Assembly (NCBI GenBank): GCA_964428355.1
Contig: CAYRYU010000004.1
Location: 110,442-174,441, forward strand
Reading direction: 5' to 3'
Length of the DNA: 64,000 bases
Origin: CAYRYU01 sp964428355
GTDB taxonomy: Bacteria > Muiribacteriota > Ozemobacteria > Ozemobacterales > Ozemobacteraceae
Numbering within the stretch: the first letter of the stretch is position 1; each line of letters begins with the position of its first letter. The notes under the pieces are model-generated. The model saw only the letters and a program-made list of their open reading frames with translations. It did no database searches and was not told the DNA's origin. Of the stretch, positions 18,148 to 27,464 are shown piece after piece. The position numbers and the translations under genes are program-made.

Positions 18148-19968
18148 CTATTTCTTGCCTGCGGGGGGGTGCAGGTCTGAACAGGGTTTCTCGTCCCGCC
18201 GAAAGGGGTATTCGATTATTCCCCCCGTCCTGACGACACTCGAGATGTCATCTGCCGCGATTCCCCCGATCAGGTGAAATGGCCGCTCCGCCACCACCTC
18301 GCCCCGCCCATTCCGGTCCATGGCTACCATGAAAGCGTGGACAGTTCCTATGCCGGCCCGACTGGGAGGAAGGCCGATCCGAATCTGTGGCGCTACGAGC
18401 GTGAGCATGCTTCCCGCCGACTTTTCCCCCCCGGCGTGCAGGTTCGGGTTGATGATCGGTGCCCATACCGTGATCGTTTTCTCGCAGATGATAACCCCTC
18501 CGGATCCGATTTCGAGGGGCGATTCGATGACGATGTCCTGGCGGAAGAACGCCGTTCCGCCCAGGGACAAGCGCATTCCCCCTTCCGAAGACGGTTCGAG
18601 CAGGAATCCAGGTTGCGAAACGGGGTGGTTGAACCGGAAGATGCTCGAGCCGGTTTCCGAAATCACCGTTGGCGTAGCGAGCATTTCGGGCCAGGGTGGG
18701 GGAGTCGGGAGTCCCCTCGGAAGCAGGGTTTCAATTCCAAGAAAGCCAGACCCCGCGGCTTTTTCCGGGAATCCCAGGGTTGGGGCGAGTTTCTTCCAGG
18801 ATTCCGTGTTCTGGCAACCGCGCAGAACCGTCGGGATGGCTGAATTGACCGGATTCTCGACCATTCCGGGCATGAGCGGGCATAGCCCCTTCCGGGGGTC
18901 ACCTTGGGAATAAGTCTTCCACGGGACCCTTTCCGCAAAGGTCTGCACGAAATCACTCGGTTTGAGGGATCCCCCCCCGCGGTTCCCGAGGAAACCCTGG
19001 ATGTACTGCCTCAATTCGGCATTCCATTGCCACTCGGTGAATGCAGGAAGGGGAAGAACCCTGTTGAGCTTGTGGAAAAGAAGGCCGAAGGACCGGAAGA
19101 ACCTTCTTCCAACCGGCCCGAAGACCATGCCCGGGGTGGGTCTTCCGGGAAGTCCGAACAGGTGCAGCCCGCTTCCCTGTGGAGTCACGTCGGGAAAAGC
19201 GTTCCAGAAAATGGGGGTTCGGTTGGACATCGTGAGAGGGAGATCCCGGTGGATGCCCACATCCACGAAGATGGGTGCCGCGACCCCGTACAAGGATGGG
19301 ACTCCGGATTTGAATTCATCAGCCCATTCCTGGCTGGTCAGCCAGCCCATGGATTCCCGCGAGAAATACAGATGGAAACCCTCTCCCACGGCCTTCAGCG
19401 GAGGCCCTTGGTGGTGCCCGGCGCAGGTGTTCAGTGCCAGGGTTGAGCCCCGTCTGCTTCCCAGAAAGACTTTTCCCGATTTCCACAGGAGGTTCGGGTC
19501 GTAGTCGGAAACCGGTGGGCCTGGGTCGGGCGTGGGGGAGGGAAACGGGTTTGAGCCCGTCCAGCCTTTTTCCTGCCTTTGTTGAAGAATGACCAGCGGC
19601 GGGTCCTCCGAGACGAGACAACCGTTTTCGTCCGTCGTGATCCGGTTGGCGATGCTGTCTGGAAGATCGGCTCCACCCGGGCAAAAAAGCGTGAACTGCC
19701 AGAATGGCTCGAGCAGTCCGGCTGCCGGGCCGGAAATGGGTGGATTGGCCCCCGCAGACGGGCGATTTTGGAACCCGGCACCGGGCCTTCCGGAAAAAGC
19801 GGGTTGGGCAGCGCATTCCCCGGAAATCCCCACGAGTGTGACCAGCGAATAGATGAGCATGTGTGCCAACGTGATTGTCACTCGTGGTGGGCTTGCCTTC
19901 GAGGACAACCCCCTCCTGGCTTTTCGGGCACATTCGACTGGGAAGAGGCGGGTCGCTTTTCCGGACAT
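18148..19968 (-). CDS. Secreted protein of unknown function, 606 residues
   Basis: The start is well supported: AGGAGG lies 6 bases before the ATG. A long basic N region (about 35 residues) precedes one hydrophobic stretch (about 36-53, MLIYSLVTLVGISG) and an AxA-like cleavage region, so the protein is exported or anchored. The next ~80 residues are Pro/Gly-rich (PAFSGRPGAGF, PPISGPAAG). The middle contains many aromatic residues and the C-terminal part has repeated short beta-type segments (MLTLVAPQIRIGLPP, ERPFHLIGGIAADDI, VRTGGIIEYPFRR). I recognise no domain. It is transcribed in the same direction as the 1537-residue secreted protein upstream, 71 bases away across a hairpin, so they may be expressed together. 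Confidence 0.75.
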   Translation of the reverse strand: MSGKATRLFPVECARKARRGLSSKASPPRVTITLAHMLIYSLVTLVGISGECAAQPAFSGRPGAGFQNRPSAGANPPISGPAAGLLEPFWQFTLFCPGGADLPDSIANRITTDENGCLVSEDPPLVILQQRQEKGWTGSNPFPSPTPDPGPPVSDYDPNLLWKSGKVFLGSRRGSTLALNTCAGHHQGPPLKAVGEGFHLYFSRESMGWLTSQEWADEFKSGVPSLYGVAAPIFVDVGIHRDLPLTMSNRTPIFWNAFPDVTPQGSGLHLFGLPGRPTPGMVFGPVGRRFFRSFGLLFHKLNRVLPLPAFTEWQWNAELRQYIQGFLGNRGGGSLKPSDFVQTFAERVPWKTYSQGDPRKGLCPLMPGMVENPVNSAIPTVLRGCQNTESWKKLAPTLGFPEKAAGSGFLGIETLLPRGLPTPPPWPEMLATPTVISETGSSIFRFNHPVSQPGFLLEPSSEGGMRLSLGGTAFFRQDIVIESPLEIGSGGVIICEKTITVWAPIINPNLHAGGEKSAGSMLTLVAPQIRIGLPPSRAGIGTVHAFMVAMDRNGRGEVVAERPFHLIGGIAADDISSVVRTGGIIEYPFRRDEKPCSDLHPPAGKK

Positions 19969-19992
19969 TGGGTCCTCCTTGCGAAAATGCGA

Positions 19993-20018
19993 GGAGCCCC
20001 GCGTTTCCGCAGGGCTCC
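19993..20018 (-). terminator. Hairpin between the two secreted-protein genes
   Basis: GGAGCCC (19993-19999) pairs with GGGCTCC (20012-20018). On the minus strand it lies just after the stop of the giant gene, but the following bases are only moderately T-rich, so it may attenuate rather than end transcription into the next gene. Confidence 0.4.
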
Positions 20019-20039
20019 ATTCAGAAGTCTCAGATCAGG

Positions 20040-23000
20040 TCACTTGTTTATGAGGGTCCATACGTGGGTGGTGGCATTGGCATCCGAAGGGAAAGGAATC
20101 TGTGCCAGCGTTCCTTTCACGACCACCAGGGCGTTGCCCGTGGTGACGCTCACCAGCGCAAAGGTGTTCGCGGTGATGTACACTTTCCTCAACATGAACT
20201 GCTTCGATTTCGTCGGGTCGTAGAACGTGAAGGCCGGAGCCGTTGACTTGGCCAGGGATTCCAAATCCCTTTCCACGATGGCGATGGGAGAAGTCGTCTT
20301 CATCATCTCGGTCAGGGGTGCGGTATGGAGGTATTTCCCGTTCGCAAGCAACCTGACGAAGACATAAGGAGACAACGGATCGGGATCGGCGGGAACGATC
20401 TCCCACAGCTGCGTGGGGTCTGGATTGGCGGCCTTGGCCGCGACGACGACGGAGTTCGAATCCTGGCTCATGGTCAGGAACGAACCCTCCTTGTTGTGCT
20501 TGATGTAGCCGACCGAAAGATCCCCGGTTTCGACAAGATCCCATTGCTGGGACATCATGGATTCGAGGTTCTTCTTCACTGTCGCGAGCACCTCCGTCAC
20601 TCCGGACATGGCCCGGAATCCAAGGCTGGGAAGGGTCCCGCCAGGGAGGCCCTGGGCTCTGAAGAGCGGCTGGATCTCCGCCTGATATCCCGCAAACAGG
20701 TTCTTCCAGAGGTTTGAGGAACCGCTGGAGGGCAGAGTCAGGTAGGTCTGGGATTTCCGGTTCTTGAGGCGGAAGGAGTTGCCCTGGTTTTCCAGCATCC
20801 ATTCGCACTCTCCGGTGTCGTTCGGGACGCTGAGTACCAGCTTGGTTCCGGCCCCTGTCGCCCCGCCCGTTAGTGCGAGGGCCTGCTTCCCGCTTCCCGG
20901 GAAGAGCCGGAAGAAACCGTCTGAGGTGAGTTCAAGCTTCCAGGGGGTTCCCTTTGCATCCTTGCCGGATGAGAGCATTGCCTTCGTTCCGGCCGTGGTC
21001 TTTCCACCTTCCCCTGTCAGGAAAAGCCGGGAATAGGAGTTGACCAGGAAGAACGTTTTCTTCGCGAACGGTCGTGCCCGCATCGTGGCCTGGAACTCCG
21101 GAGCCAGCTTCTCCTTGATGTCGGCGAAGTTTGCCTGGCAGGCATCCAGTTGGGACATCTGTTTCGAAAGGAGCTTGGACTTCTTGCCCACCTTTGTGGC
21201 AAGGAGGTTCCTGAGCTGCTCAGACTTGTTCTTGAAAAGCGCTTTGATCGAGTTGACCATGTCCGACCACGAGAAGTCGCCCTCCCATTCGAACGGTTCG
21301 CCCATGATCCGGACCTTGACGTAGATGTGGATAGGCCTTTTCCCGATAAGGGATTTGAAGGACCCCGACAGTTCGCTGTCCTCGATCGCGAAGACATCCA
21401 ATCCCGCGATTCCGTTGGCCATCTTTTCCGCGATTGCCTTGATGCCGTCGGTGACCTCCTGGCCGGCTTCGACGATCTCCTCGGCGGCATGCAGCCCGGC
21501 GAGGGCAGTCTTGTAGGCCGTGATCACGCCCCAGACCCTGGGATCGGCATCGACGGGAATCGAGTCGACGCATTCCTCAACCGCCTTGGCGTAGAGTTCG
21601 GCGCATTCCTTCGCGATATACAAACCCGCGATCTCCAAGGCATACTTCGCCCGTTTGAAGATTCGCCACTTGGGGGTGTCCTTGAGCTTCTTCTTCTTCT
21701 CCTCGATCTTCTTTTCGATCTCTTCGACCTTTTCCCGGGCTTTCTCGGCGGACTGGAGAACCTTCTCCCGGTCGCGGAGGACGATCAGTCGCTGTTTGTC
21801 AATCTCCTTTTTGAGGTTCTCGACTTCCTTTTTCGCGTCTTCCAGCTCCTTGAGGGCATCGAGGAATTCCTGGTCGGGTTCCCAGTTCTTGATCCGGTTC
21901 GCGATCTCCTTGGTGAACCATTTCTGGAAATCACCCTTGAGTTTCGCCGTGATCTGGAAATCCTTGGGGTTCAGGAGGTCGGCTTCTTTGGTTTTTCCTA
22001 CGAAATCCGCTTGGAACAAATCTCCAGCCTTCAGGCCGAACTCGATCTGGACCCCGTCGATGCTGATGGTGATCTTGATGGTGGGTTTCAACCCGAGGAT
22101 GCTCGCCTTGAAACAGATGTAGAAATGCGGCATTTCCGAGAAGTTCGCGGCGATGTCGATCTTCGCCTCCTCGATCTTGAGGAGCGGTCCGAAGTCCTTC
22201 AGAAGGAATTCCCCGTAGATTTTCAAACCCGACATATCCAGGAAGGAGTCGACCTTGGCGATCTCCTTCTTCAGGAGGATGAGGGTTCCCTTCAATCCCG
22301 CGCCGGGGCCCTGGACCTTCAGGTCGGGGTCGGTGGCCCCGGGAGTGACCAGCTTCACATGGAAATCCTTCAGCTGGAAAATCGGAAGCTTGTCCAGGTG
22401 CAGGAGTTTGAAGATGCTGTTTTCGGGGGAAGCCAGTTTCTCGAGAACCTCCTGGGCTTTCTTCCGCTTGTTCGCATCCTTTATCGTGTTGAGGAAAGAC
22501 TGTTTGTCGGCCGCCTTCTGGGCGATCGCCCTGAATACGATCTCGGCGATTTCGATGGTGTTGAGGAGCGGGATCGTCGACATCTGGCTCGCGGTGAAAT
22601 CCAGCAGGACTTCCTTGGGGAATCCCAGCGCGGCCGGTTCAAGTTTGGTTCCGAAAGCGAGTCCGTAGTCCTTCGAGCCGAACTTGGCCGAACCGGCGGC
22701 CTTCACGCCCACCGCCCCTTCGGCGTCGAGACTGAAGCCGAAGACGAGGTCCCGGACGGTGATTCCGGGAAGTCCGAAAATGTCCTTCCATTCACCCTCT
22801 AGCTTTCCGGTGACCCCGAGGCCCACTCCCGTCGCGGAGACGTCCGCAGAAAACTGGCCCACGAGAGTCAGATCGTTTCCACTCACGCTGAACAGGAAGC
22901 GGATCGCCATTCCGAGCGAGAGATCCAGGGAAGAGGTCATTTTCAGGAAGAACTCGGTTCCGATGCCCTGAGGCCGGATTGCCCCATGGAAAGGAAGTTT

Positions 23001-24653
23001 GGCCGGGAAGTTGAAGTTCGGGAGCTTCGCGGCAAGAGCGAAGGCCGGAGTCCCGCCCCCGAAGATCCCTTCGATGCTTCCGGCAATGATCATGGGGTCG
23101 GTGATTCCGGCTTTCTCCATTGCCGTCTTCACGCTGCCGGATGTGTCTCCCGGGTTGAAGACCGCGATCAGGTTGATCCCCTTGAGGATGTGGATCTGGA
23201 AGGTCGGGGTAGTGGAGATGTCAGCCAGGAACTCCTGGAGGTTAACCGGGAGGTCGCTCAGCTTCGAATCGAACCCGCCCTTGGCAAGGACGAGGTAGGC
23301 CTGCGGAAACACGAGCGGGAGCGCGAGCCTGGGGATGAGCTTTTTCAAATCCAGCTGCGGGAACTTCAGCAGGAAAGCGATGTCGCCCGTTTTTCCCCTG
23401 GGGATGTACATCATGAAGGATGTTTCGAGGTTCTTTTTTGTCCAGACGAGGGTACCCCCGAAGCCGTTCATCGAGGCCCAGACATCCTTCACGCCAAGTT
23501 CGCTGATCCCGGGAATCTCCTTGACTCCGGGAATGTCGGAGAACTTCAGGGTCGATGGCATGCGGAGAGTGAAATCGTCGATGGCGCCCTTGTACATCGT
23601 GAATTCACCCGCCACCTCGAAAGTGGGTCCGCCCTTGATCGTGGCTTTTGTCCTCAAACCCATGAGAAGCAGGGTGGAGGAGGAAACCTTCGATGTTTCA
23701 CCGTAGAAGGAGATTTCCTTCAAATCGATGAAATCGAGACCTCCTGCGTTTTTCCAGGAGTTCTCCTTGACCATGGTGGAAGCGAAGCTCTTCTTCCAGG
23801 AGTTTCCTGTCTCTTTCGTGAAGGAGAGGCAGCTTTCGAAGTTGAAGGTCTTGTTCCGGATCGTCAGCTGGTTGCTGCTGTTGAGGGAAATGGTGATGGT
23901 TTTGTTCGTGCCTTCCTTGACGGCCTTGAAATCGAGGGAGCTTCCGGTGAACCGGATCGCCGACGGGATGCAGGGAGGGGCAAGCGCGGGGAATTTGACC
24001 GAAAGATCGAATTCCGTCGTGTCGCCGCTTCCGTCCTCGGATTCACCGTTGGCAAACTTGGCGAGGAAACTTGCGCCCACCCTTCCGAGGATGGTCACCG
24101 CTCCGCCCGTTACCCCGAGCTCCTTCTTGAATTCACCCCAAGCTCCGGAGTCGGTGGTCTTCACCTGGCCGAAGAAGTTGACCCCGGACTTCCATTCGAT
24201 CTTTTCCTCGGCTCCGAAAACCTGACCGAGGCTTGCTTTGATGTTCGCGTTGGGGACCGCGCCGGCCTTGAAAGAGGTGTCGGAAAGGGTGACGACCAGG
24301 CCGACGTTCTCGAAAGCCATGTCCCCAAGGGGAGTGTTGGCAAGACTGCTGGAGAATTTTGCGAAACTGACATTCGGCGCAAGAAGGGCGATGTTCCATT
24401 TATTGTCGACCTTGAAAATGGAAACCTGGATGTTGCTTCGACCCAGGGTGCCTGAAAAGCCGTTTCCCTCCGCCGCGCCCACCCTCAAGTTCAGGCCCGC
24501 GAGGGCGGAGTTTTTTCCCAGTTCCTCGGCGACCTTGCCCGGGTCATCTGCAGAAAAAGCCTTCCCGTAAAACGCCCAAAAGGCAGAAAAGACCAGCACT
24601 AGGGCCAGGGTCCTCAACCGAACCCCTCCGAACCTGTTGCCCCAAATTGACAT
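20040..24653 (-). CDS. Giant secreted protein with coiled coil and two C-terminal beta-trefoil-like regions
   Basis: A protein of 1537 residues with GGGGAGG 6 bases before its ATG. A hydrophobic signal segment (about residues 14-32, cleavage near AFSA) indicates export. Residues about 35-900 are long alternating beta-strands with many Gly/Ala/Lys and repeated phrases such as LKGTLILLKKEIA and FGLKAGDLFQADF, resembling lipid- or surface-binding beta proteins. A strongly charged coiled coil covers about 930-1010 (EVENLKKEIDKQ, KIEEKKKKLKD). From about 1195 there are two regions with ricin-like or fascin-like beta-trefoil rhythm: FFLVNSYSRLFLTGEGG, ALALTGGATGAGTKL, and later KHNKEGSFLTMSQDSN, RLLANGKYLHTAP. 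Such folds bind glycans or proteins. I cannot name the family. One of the longest genes of the window, it must be costly and is likely a surface or matrix protein. Confidence 0.82.
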   Translation of the reverse strand: MSIWGNRFGGVRLRTLALVLVFSAFWAFYGKAFSADDPGKVAEELGKNSALAGLNLRVGAAEGNGFSGTLGRSNIQVSIFKVDNKWNIALLAPNVSFAKFSSSLANTPLGDMAFENVGLVVTLSDTSFKAGAVPNANIKASLGQVFGAEEKIEWKSGVNFFGQVKTTDSGAWGEFKKELGVTGGAVTILGRVGASFLAKFANGESEDGSGDTTEFDLSVKFPALAPPCIPSAIRFTGSSLDFKAVKEGTNKTITISLNSSNQLTIRNKTFNFESCLSFTKETGNSWKKSFASTMVKENSWKNAGGLDFIDLKEISFYGETSKVSSSTLLLMGLRTKATIKGGPTFEVAGEFTMYKGAIDDFTLRMPSTLKFSDIPGVKEIPGISELGVKDVWASMNGFGGTLVWTKKNLETSFMMYIPRGKTGDIAFLLKFPQLDLKKLIPRLALPLVFPQAYLVLAKGGFDSKLSDLPVNLQEFLADISTTPTFQIHILKGINLIAVFNPGDTSGSVKTAMEKAGITDPMIIAGSIEGIFGGGTPAFALAAKLPNFNFPAKLPFHGAIRPQGIGTEFFLKMTSSLDLSLGMAIRFLFSVSGNDLTLVGQFSADVSATGVGLGVTGKLEGEWKDIFGLPGITVRDLVFGFSLDAEGAVGVKAAGSAKFGSKDYGLAFGTKLEPAALGFPKEVLLDFTASQMSTIPLLNTIEIAEIVFRAIAQKAADKQSFLNTIKDANKRKKAQEVLEKLASPENSIFKLLHLDKLPIFQLKDFHVKLVTPGATDPDLKVQGPGAGLKGTLILLKKEIAKVDSFLDMSGLKIYGEFLLKDFGPLLKIEEAKIDIAANFSEMPHFYICFKASILGLKPTIKITISIDGVQIEFGLKAGDLFQADFVGKTKEADLLNPKDFQITAKLKGDFQKWFTKEIANRIKNWEPDQEFLDALKELEDAKKEVENLKKEIDKQRLIVLRDREKVLQSAEKAREKVEEIEKKIEEKKKKLKDTPKWRIFKRAKYALEIAGLYIAKECAELYAKAVEECVDSIPVDADPRVWGVITAYKTALAGLHAAEEIVEAGQEVTDGIKAIAEKMANGIAGLDVFAIEDSELSGSFKSLIGKRPIHIYVKVRIMGEPFEWEGDFSWSDMVNSIKALFKNKSEQLRNLLATKVGKKSKLLSKQMSQLDACQANFADIKEKLAPEFQATMRARPFAKKTFFLVNSYSRLFLTGEGGKTTAGTKAMLSSGKDAKGTPWKLELTSDGFFRLFPGSGKQALALTGGATGAGTKLVLSVPNDTGECEWMLENQGNSFRLKNRKSQTYLTLPSSGSSNLWKNLFAGYQAEIQPLFRAQGLPGGTLPSLGFRAMSGVTEVLATVKKNLESMMSQQWDLVETGDLSVGYIKHNKEGSFLTMSQDSNSVVVAAKAANPDPTQLWEIVPADPDPLSPYVFVRLLANGKYLHTAPLTEMMKTTSPIAIVERDLESLAKSTAPAFTFYDPTKSKQFMLRKVYITANTFALVSVTTGNALVVVKGTLAQIPFPSDANATTHVWTLINK

Positions 24654-25018
24654 GTAAGCCTCCCCGTTTTTGGATTCGCCAAAACTAGTCCAGGCGACAG
24701 TTGTGATTATTTTCCCTTAATTCATTGAAAATGTCTACGAAATTCACAAATAATTTTTCCCCTCACTCCTCGAACCGTGCAAATCATTCCTGGGAGCCCT
24801 TCCTGGGTCAGACGGAGCTTGAAATGGTTTCCGGCCCCGGCATTTTGGTAAAAAGGCTTCTTGGGAAGGTGAGTTCCGAGAGAGGGAAATGAAACTCCCC
24901 AAGGAATCCTACCACAGGCCGGGACCATCGTAGCATGGTACAAGAAAGAGTATCCACACCTTTTTCAGTCACATCCCGAGCTCGAATCGAGGGGTTTTTC
25001 GATGGCCTGGATTCCGGG
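24654..25018. other. AT-rich intergenic region upstream of the giant gene
   Basis: About 365 bases between the giant secreted-protein gene and the terminator of the phospholipase-D gene. It contains an AT-rich block (24690-24765) next to the giant gene and a short palindrome ACCAT-n6-ATGGT (24925-24940). An open frame at 24722-24943 lacks a ribosome site and is not convincing. No known riboswitch was recognised. It probably holds the promoter of the giant gene, but no clean -35/-10 pair stands out. Confidence 0.5.
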
Positions 25019-25056
25019 AAAAAAAGAACCCCTCACAAAGGGGGGAGGGGTTCTTT
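25019..25056 (-). terminator. Rho-independent terminator of the phospholipase-D-like gene
   Basis: A perfect 12-base stem (25023-25034 with 25045-25056) and a 10-base loop. On the minus strand the stem is followed by a run of seven T (25019-25025, partly in the stem). It lies 12 bases after the stop of the gene at 25069. Confidence 0.88.
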
Positions 25057-25068
25057 CCCAATACGGCT

Positions 25069-27330
25069 TCAGAAGAGAGGTTTGAGCCACCCCATCTTGG
25101 AAATGAGCTTGATGAGCCAGAGCTTCTTGGCCCCCTGGACGTCGGCAGGCCCGAATTCAGGGGAATCCGCCGTGGCGAGATGGTACTCGACCGACTTCGC
25201 CATATCGGAGAAGATCTCCTTCCGCAGTTCCGACGCGAATTCATCGGATTTGATCATGGCCACAACCTCGGAATTCACCTTCTCGCTCAGGTAGTCGAAG
25301 TTGTAGGTTCCGACCAGACCGACCTTTCCATCGAAAACGAAGTTCTTCGCATGGAGTTGGCCTTCGTTCACGCGAGCGAAAAGCCGGCAGGTTGGCATGT
25401 CCTTCAGGTAGGTCCGCCAGTCGCGAAGGAGCATCGCCTCGGTGGGGAAGCTGTCGGAGGTCTGGGGGCTGTTGGTGTGGATATAGATGGGGACGCCCCG
25501 CTTCGAAGCTCGCTTCAAAGCGGCTTGCGCCCTGGGAGTCAGAACGATGTACGGGTTCTGGATGATGATCTCTTTCCGGCTTCCGTCGATGAACCTGACG
25601 ATGCTTTCGGTGATGTCGTTCCGGGGGCCTGACAAGGAATGCTTGTCGAGTATCTGGACCGGAGCGTCATAGGCGTTCGAAAACGGGTCGAAGGCTGGAA
25701 AACCAGTCATATGCCTGTACTTTGTCAGTTCCTTGTTGTATCTGGTCACTCCGGGTTCGATGTCGTCGGGGACCTTTTTTGCGTCGAGGACTCCCTGGCC
25801 GTGGAGGTAGAGGTCCATGGAATAACCGGCGGCTTCCATCTCCCATCCGTAGGATTCGGTGCCTCCAAGGAACGCCTTTTTCACCTTGAAGGCTTTCAGG
25901 AGCTGGAACTCCTCGGTGAAGGCCGTCTCCATTTCCCGGGCCACTTCCTCGCTGTCGATCACTACATCGCAATCACGCCAGGCTTCAGGGTCGTCGATGG
26001 GATCGACCAGGTACTCGTTGGCGATGTTCCGTCCCCCAATGATGGCGAATCTTCGGTCGACTACGATGATCTTGTCGTGGTTGCTGGAAATCACCCTGCG
26101 AAGGTCGGTCAGCAGCAGGGCGATGTTGGTCTCCATCGGGTTGTAGATCTTGACCTCGACATTCCCCCGCCGTACCAGCTCCTGGAGGAAGTCCTGGGCC
26201 CAGAATCCCAGGCTGAACTTGTTGGACCCGCGGCAATCGATCATCAGACGGATCTTCACGCCCTCGTTTGCTTTCTTCAGGAGCAACCCGAGCAGGGAGG
26301 TTCCGAATACATCGTTATCGATGATGAAGTAGGTCATATCGATGGTGCTCTGGGCGTCGCTCAACAGCTTCCAGCGGGAGTACCAAGCCTCGTAATTCTT
26401 GTAGACCAACCTTACCCTGGCGTTGTCATCCGGGGGCCCGCTTGCGATGCGGGCGGCATACTGGTCGAAGATTTCCTCGGGGGGAGGTGTGAAAGGCGCT
26501 CCCAGGGCTTCATAATACAGTTCGAAATCCGCTTCGTCGTTCTGGGCCCTGAGGAAGGCGATCGATTTCGCGAGGTAGGTGGCCCACCGGACCATTTTGA
26601 CGGGAGCCAGCAGCCAGGAGGTGTCCTTGTATTTCCTGTAGGCGGCATTCATTTCCTCGAACTTCTGGGAAAGGGATTTCTTCCATTTGGTCCGGTCTCC
26701 GAAGGAGCCCAGATACTTGATCCGGAGGTTCGCATAGATTCCGAAACGTCCGGAGTTGGGGTCGGCTGCAATCTCCTTGTAGAGGGCCAGGGCCGAGGCC
26801 TGGTCGTTCCTGAGCCGTTCGTAGGCCTTCGCCAACTCGTATTGGATCTTGCTCTTGTCAGGACAGTTCGGATTCGCCTGGAGATAGGACTTGATCTGGA
26901 TGAAGATCGAATCTGCATAACTTCCCGCTCTTTCGCTCTTGAGGCAGTCGATCAGGGGCTGGATGTCGGGAGTGAACGTGGCGTTGTCGGAATAGGGGTC
27001 TGTCATCGGTTGGGCGGTGGTTAGCGGGGGAACGGTCAAAGATGAGGAAACGGCTCCGGAGGAGGTGGTTTCCGGAAGGGTAGAGGAAGCAGCACTCTTC
27101 GACGGATTCCCGGGAAGGGTGCCGACATAGGTGTCTTTTGCGACAGAATAAGCCTGACGCGCCTTTTCCACCTCGCCGGCCGGTTTCTGGGCGGTTACCG
27201 CCTCCTGGTAGGCTTTGTACGCAGCAAGATACTTCTGGTAGGCGGAATCGGTCGTCTCTGCCATCGCCCCCGAAATGCAGAATGCGATCAGCAAAAGAAC
27301 CAAAACCAGCTTTCTCCGGATTCGATTCAT
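25069..27330 (-). CDS. Secreted phospholipase D-like protein with N-terminal helical extension
   Basis: A protein of 753 residues; the ATG at 27330 is preferred over 27354 because it has a G-rich site upstream and opens directly into a signal peptide (IRRKLVLVLLLIAFCISGA). A helical charged segment (about 30-60) and a Ser/Thr/Pro linker precede a TPR-like stretch (about 125-200: IFIQIKSYLQANPNCPDKSK, LAKAYERLRNDQASAL). Two HKD motifs follow: H418/K420/D425 in NHDKIIVVD and H660/K662/D667 in LHAKNFVFD, both complete, so it should cleave or transfer phosphodiester groups; cardiolipin synthase-like relatives include YmdC/ClsC. Location outside the cytoplasm and the TPR-like front end are unusual for a phosphatidyl transferase and suggest a periplasmic lipase or envelope remodelling enzyme. 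Confidence 0.88.
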   Translation of the reverse strand: MNRIRRKLVLVLLLIAFCISGAMAETTDSAYQKYLAAYKAYQEAVTAQKPAGEVEKARQAYSVAKDTYVGTLPGNPSKSAASSTLPETTSSGAVSSSLTVPPLTTAQPMTDPYSDNATFTPDIQPLIDCLKSERAGSYADSIFIQIKSYLQANPNCPDKSKIQYELAKAYERLRNDQASALALYKEIAADPNSGRFGIYANLRIKYLGSFGDRTKWKKSLSQKFEEMNAAYRKYKDTSWLLAPVKMVRWATYLAKSIAFLRAQNDEADFELYYEALGAPFTPPPEEIFDQYAARIASGPPDDNARVRLVYKNYEAWYSRWKLLSDAQSTIDMTYFIIDNDVFGTSLLGLLLKKANEGVKIRLMIDCRGSNKFSLGFWAQDFLQELVRRGNVEVKIYNPMETNIALLLTDLRRVISSNHDKIIVVDRRFAIIGGRNIANEYLVDPIDDPEAWRDCDVVIDSEEVAREMETAFTEEFQLLKAFKVKKAFLGGTESYGWEMEAAGYSMDLYLHGQGVLDAKKVPDDIEPGVTRYNKELTKYRHMTGFPAFDPFSNAYDAPVQILDKHSLSGPRNDITESIVRFIDGSRKEIIIQNPYIVLTPRAQAALKRASKRGVPIYIHTNSPQTSDSFPTEAMLLRDWRTYLKDMPTCRLFARVNEGQLHAKNFVFDGKVGLVGTYNFDYLSEKVNSEVVAMIKSDEFASELRKEIFSDMAKSVEYHLATADSPEFGPADVQGAKKLWLIKLISKMGWLKPLF

Positions 27331-27464
27331 AGAAACCCCCGACAGATCGGACATTTATCAAATTGTACTCACGGAAAGGGGAAGTGTCCAGCCCATGGGT
27401 ATGGGACCATTGGAGGAGGGACGAAGAACCGGTTTCGAAAGAGGGGTGTGAAAACCTGGTCGGG

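Noticed and set aside
21150..24455. Long plus-strand open frames (21150-22802 and 22986-24455) opposite the giant secreted gene
   Set aside because: They are antisense shadows of a GC-rich gene with third-position bias; the minus-strand gene has a signal peptide, ribosome site and regular domain pattern, and the plus frames have neither.
24722..24943. 73-residue minus-strand frame upstream of the giant gene
   Set aside because: No ribosome site and no pattern; the region is better read as the AT-rich promoter region of the giant gene.
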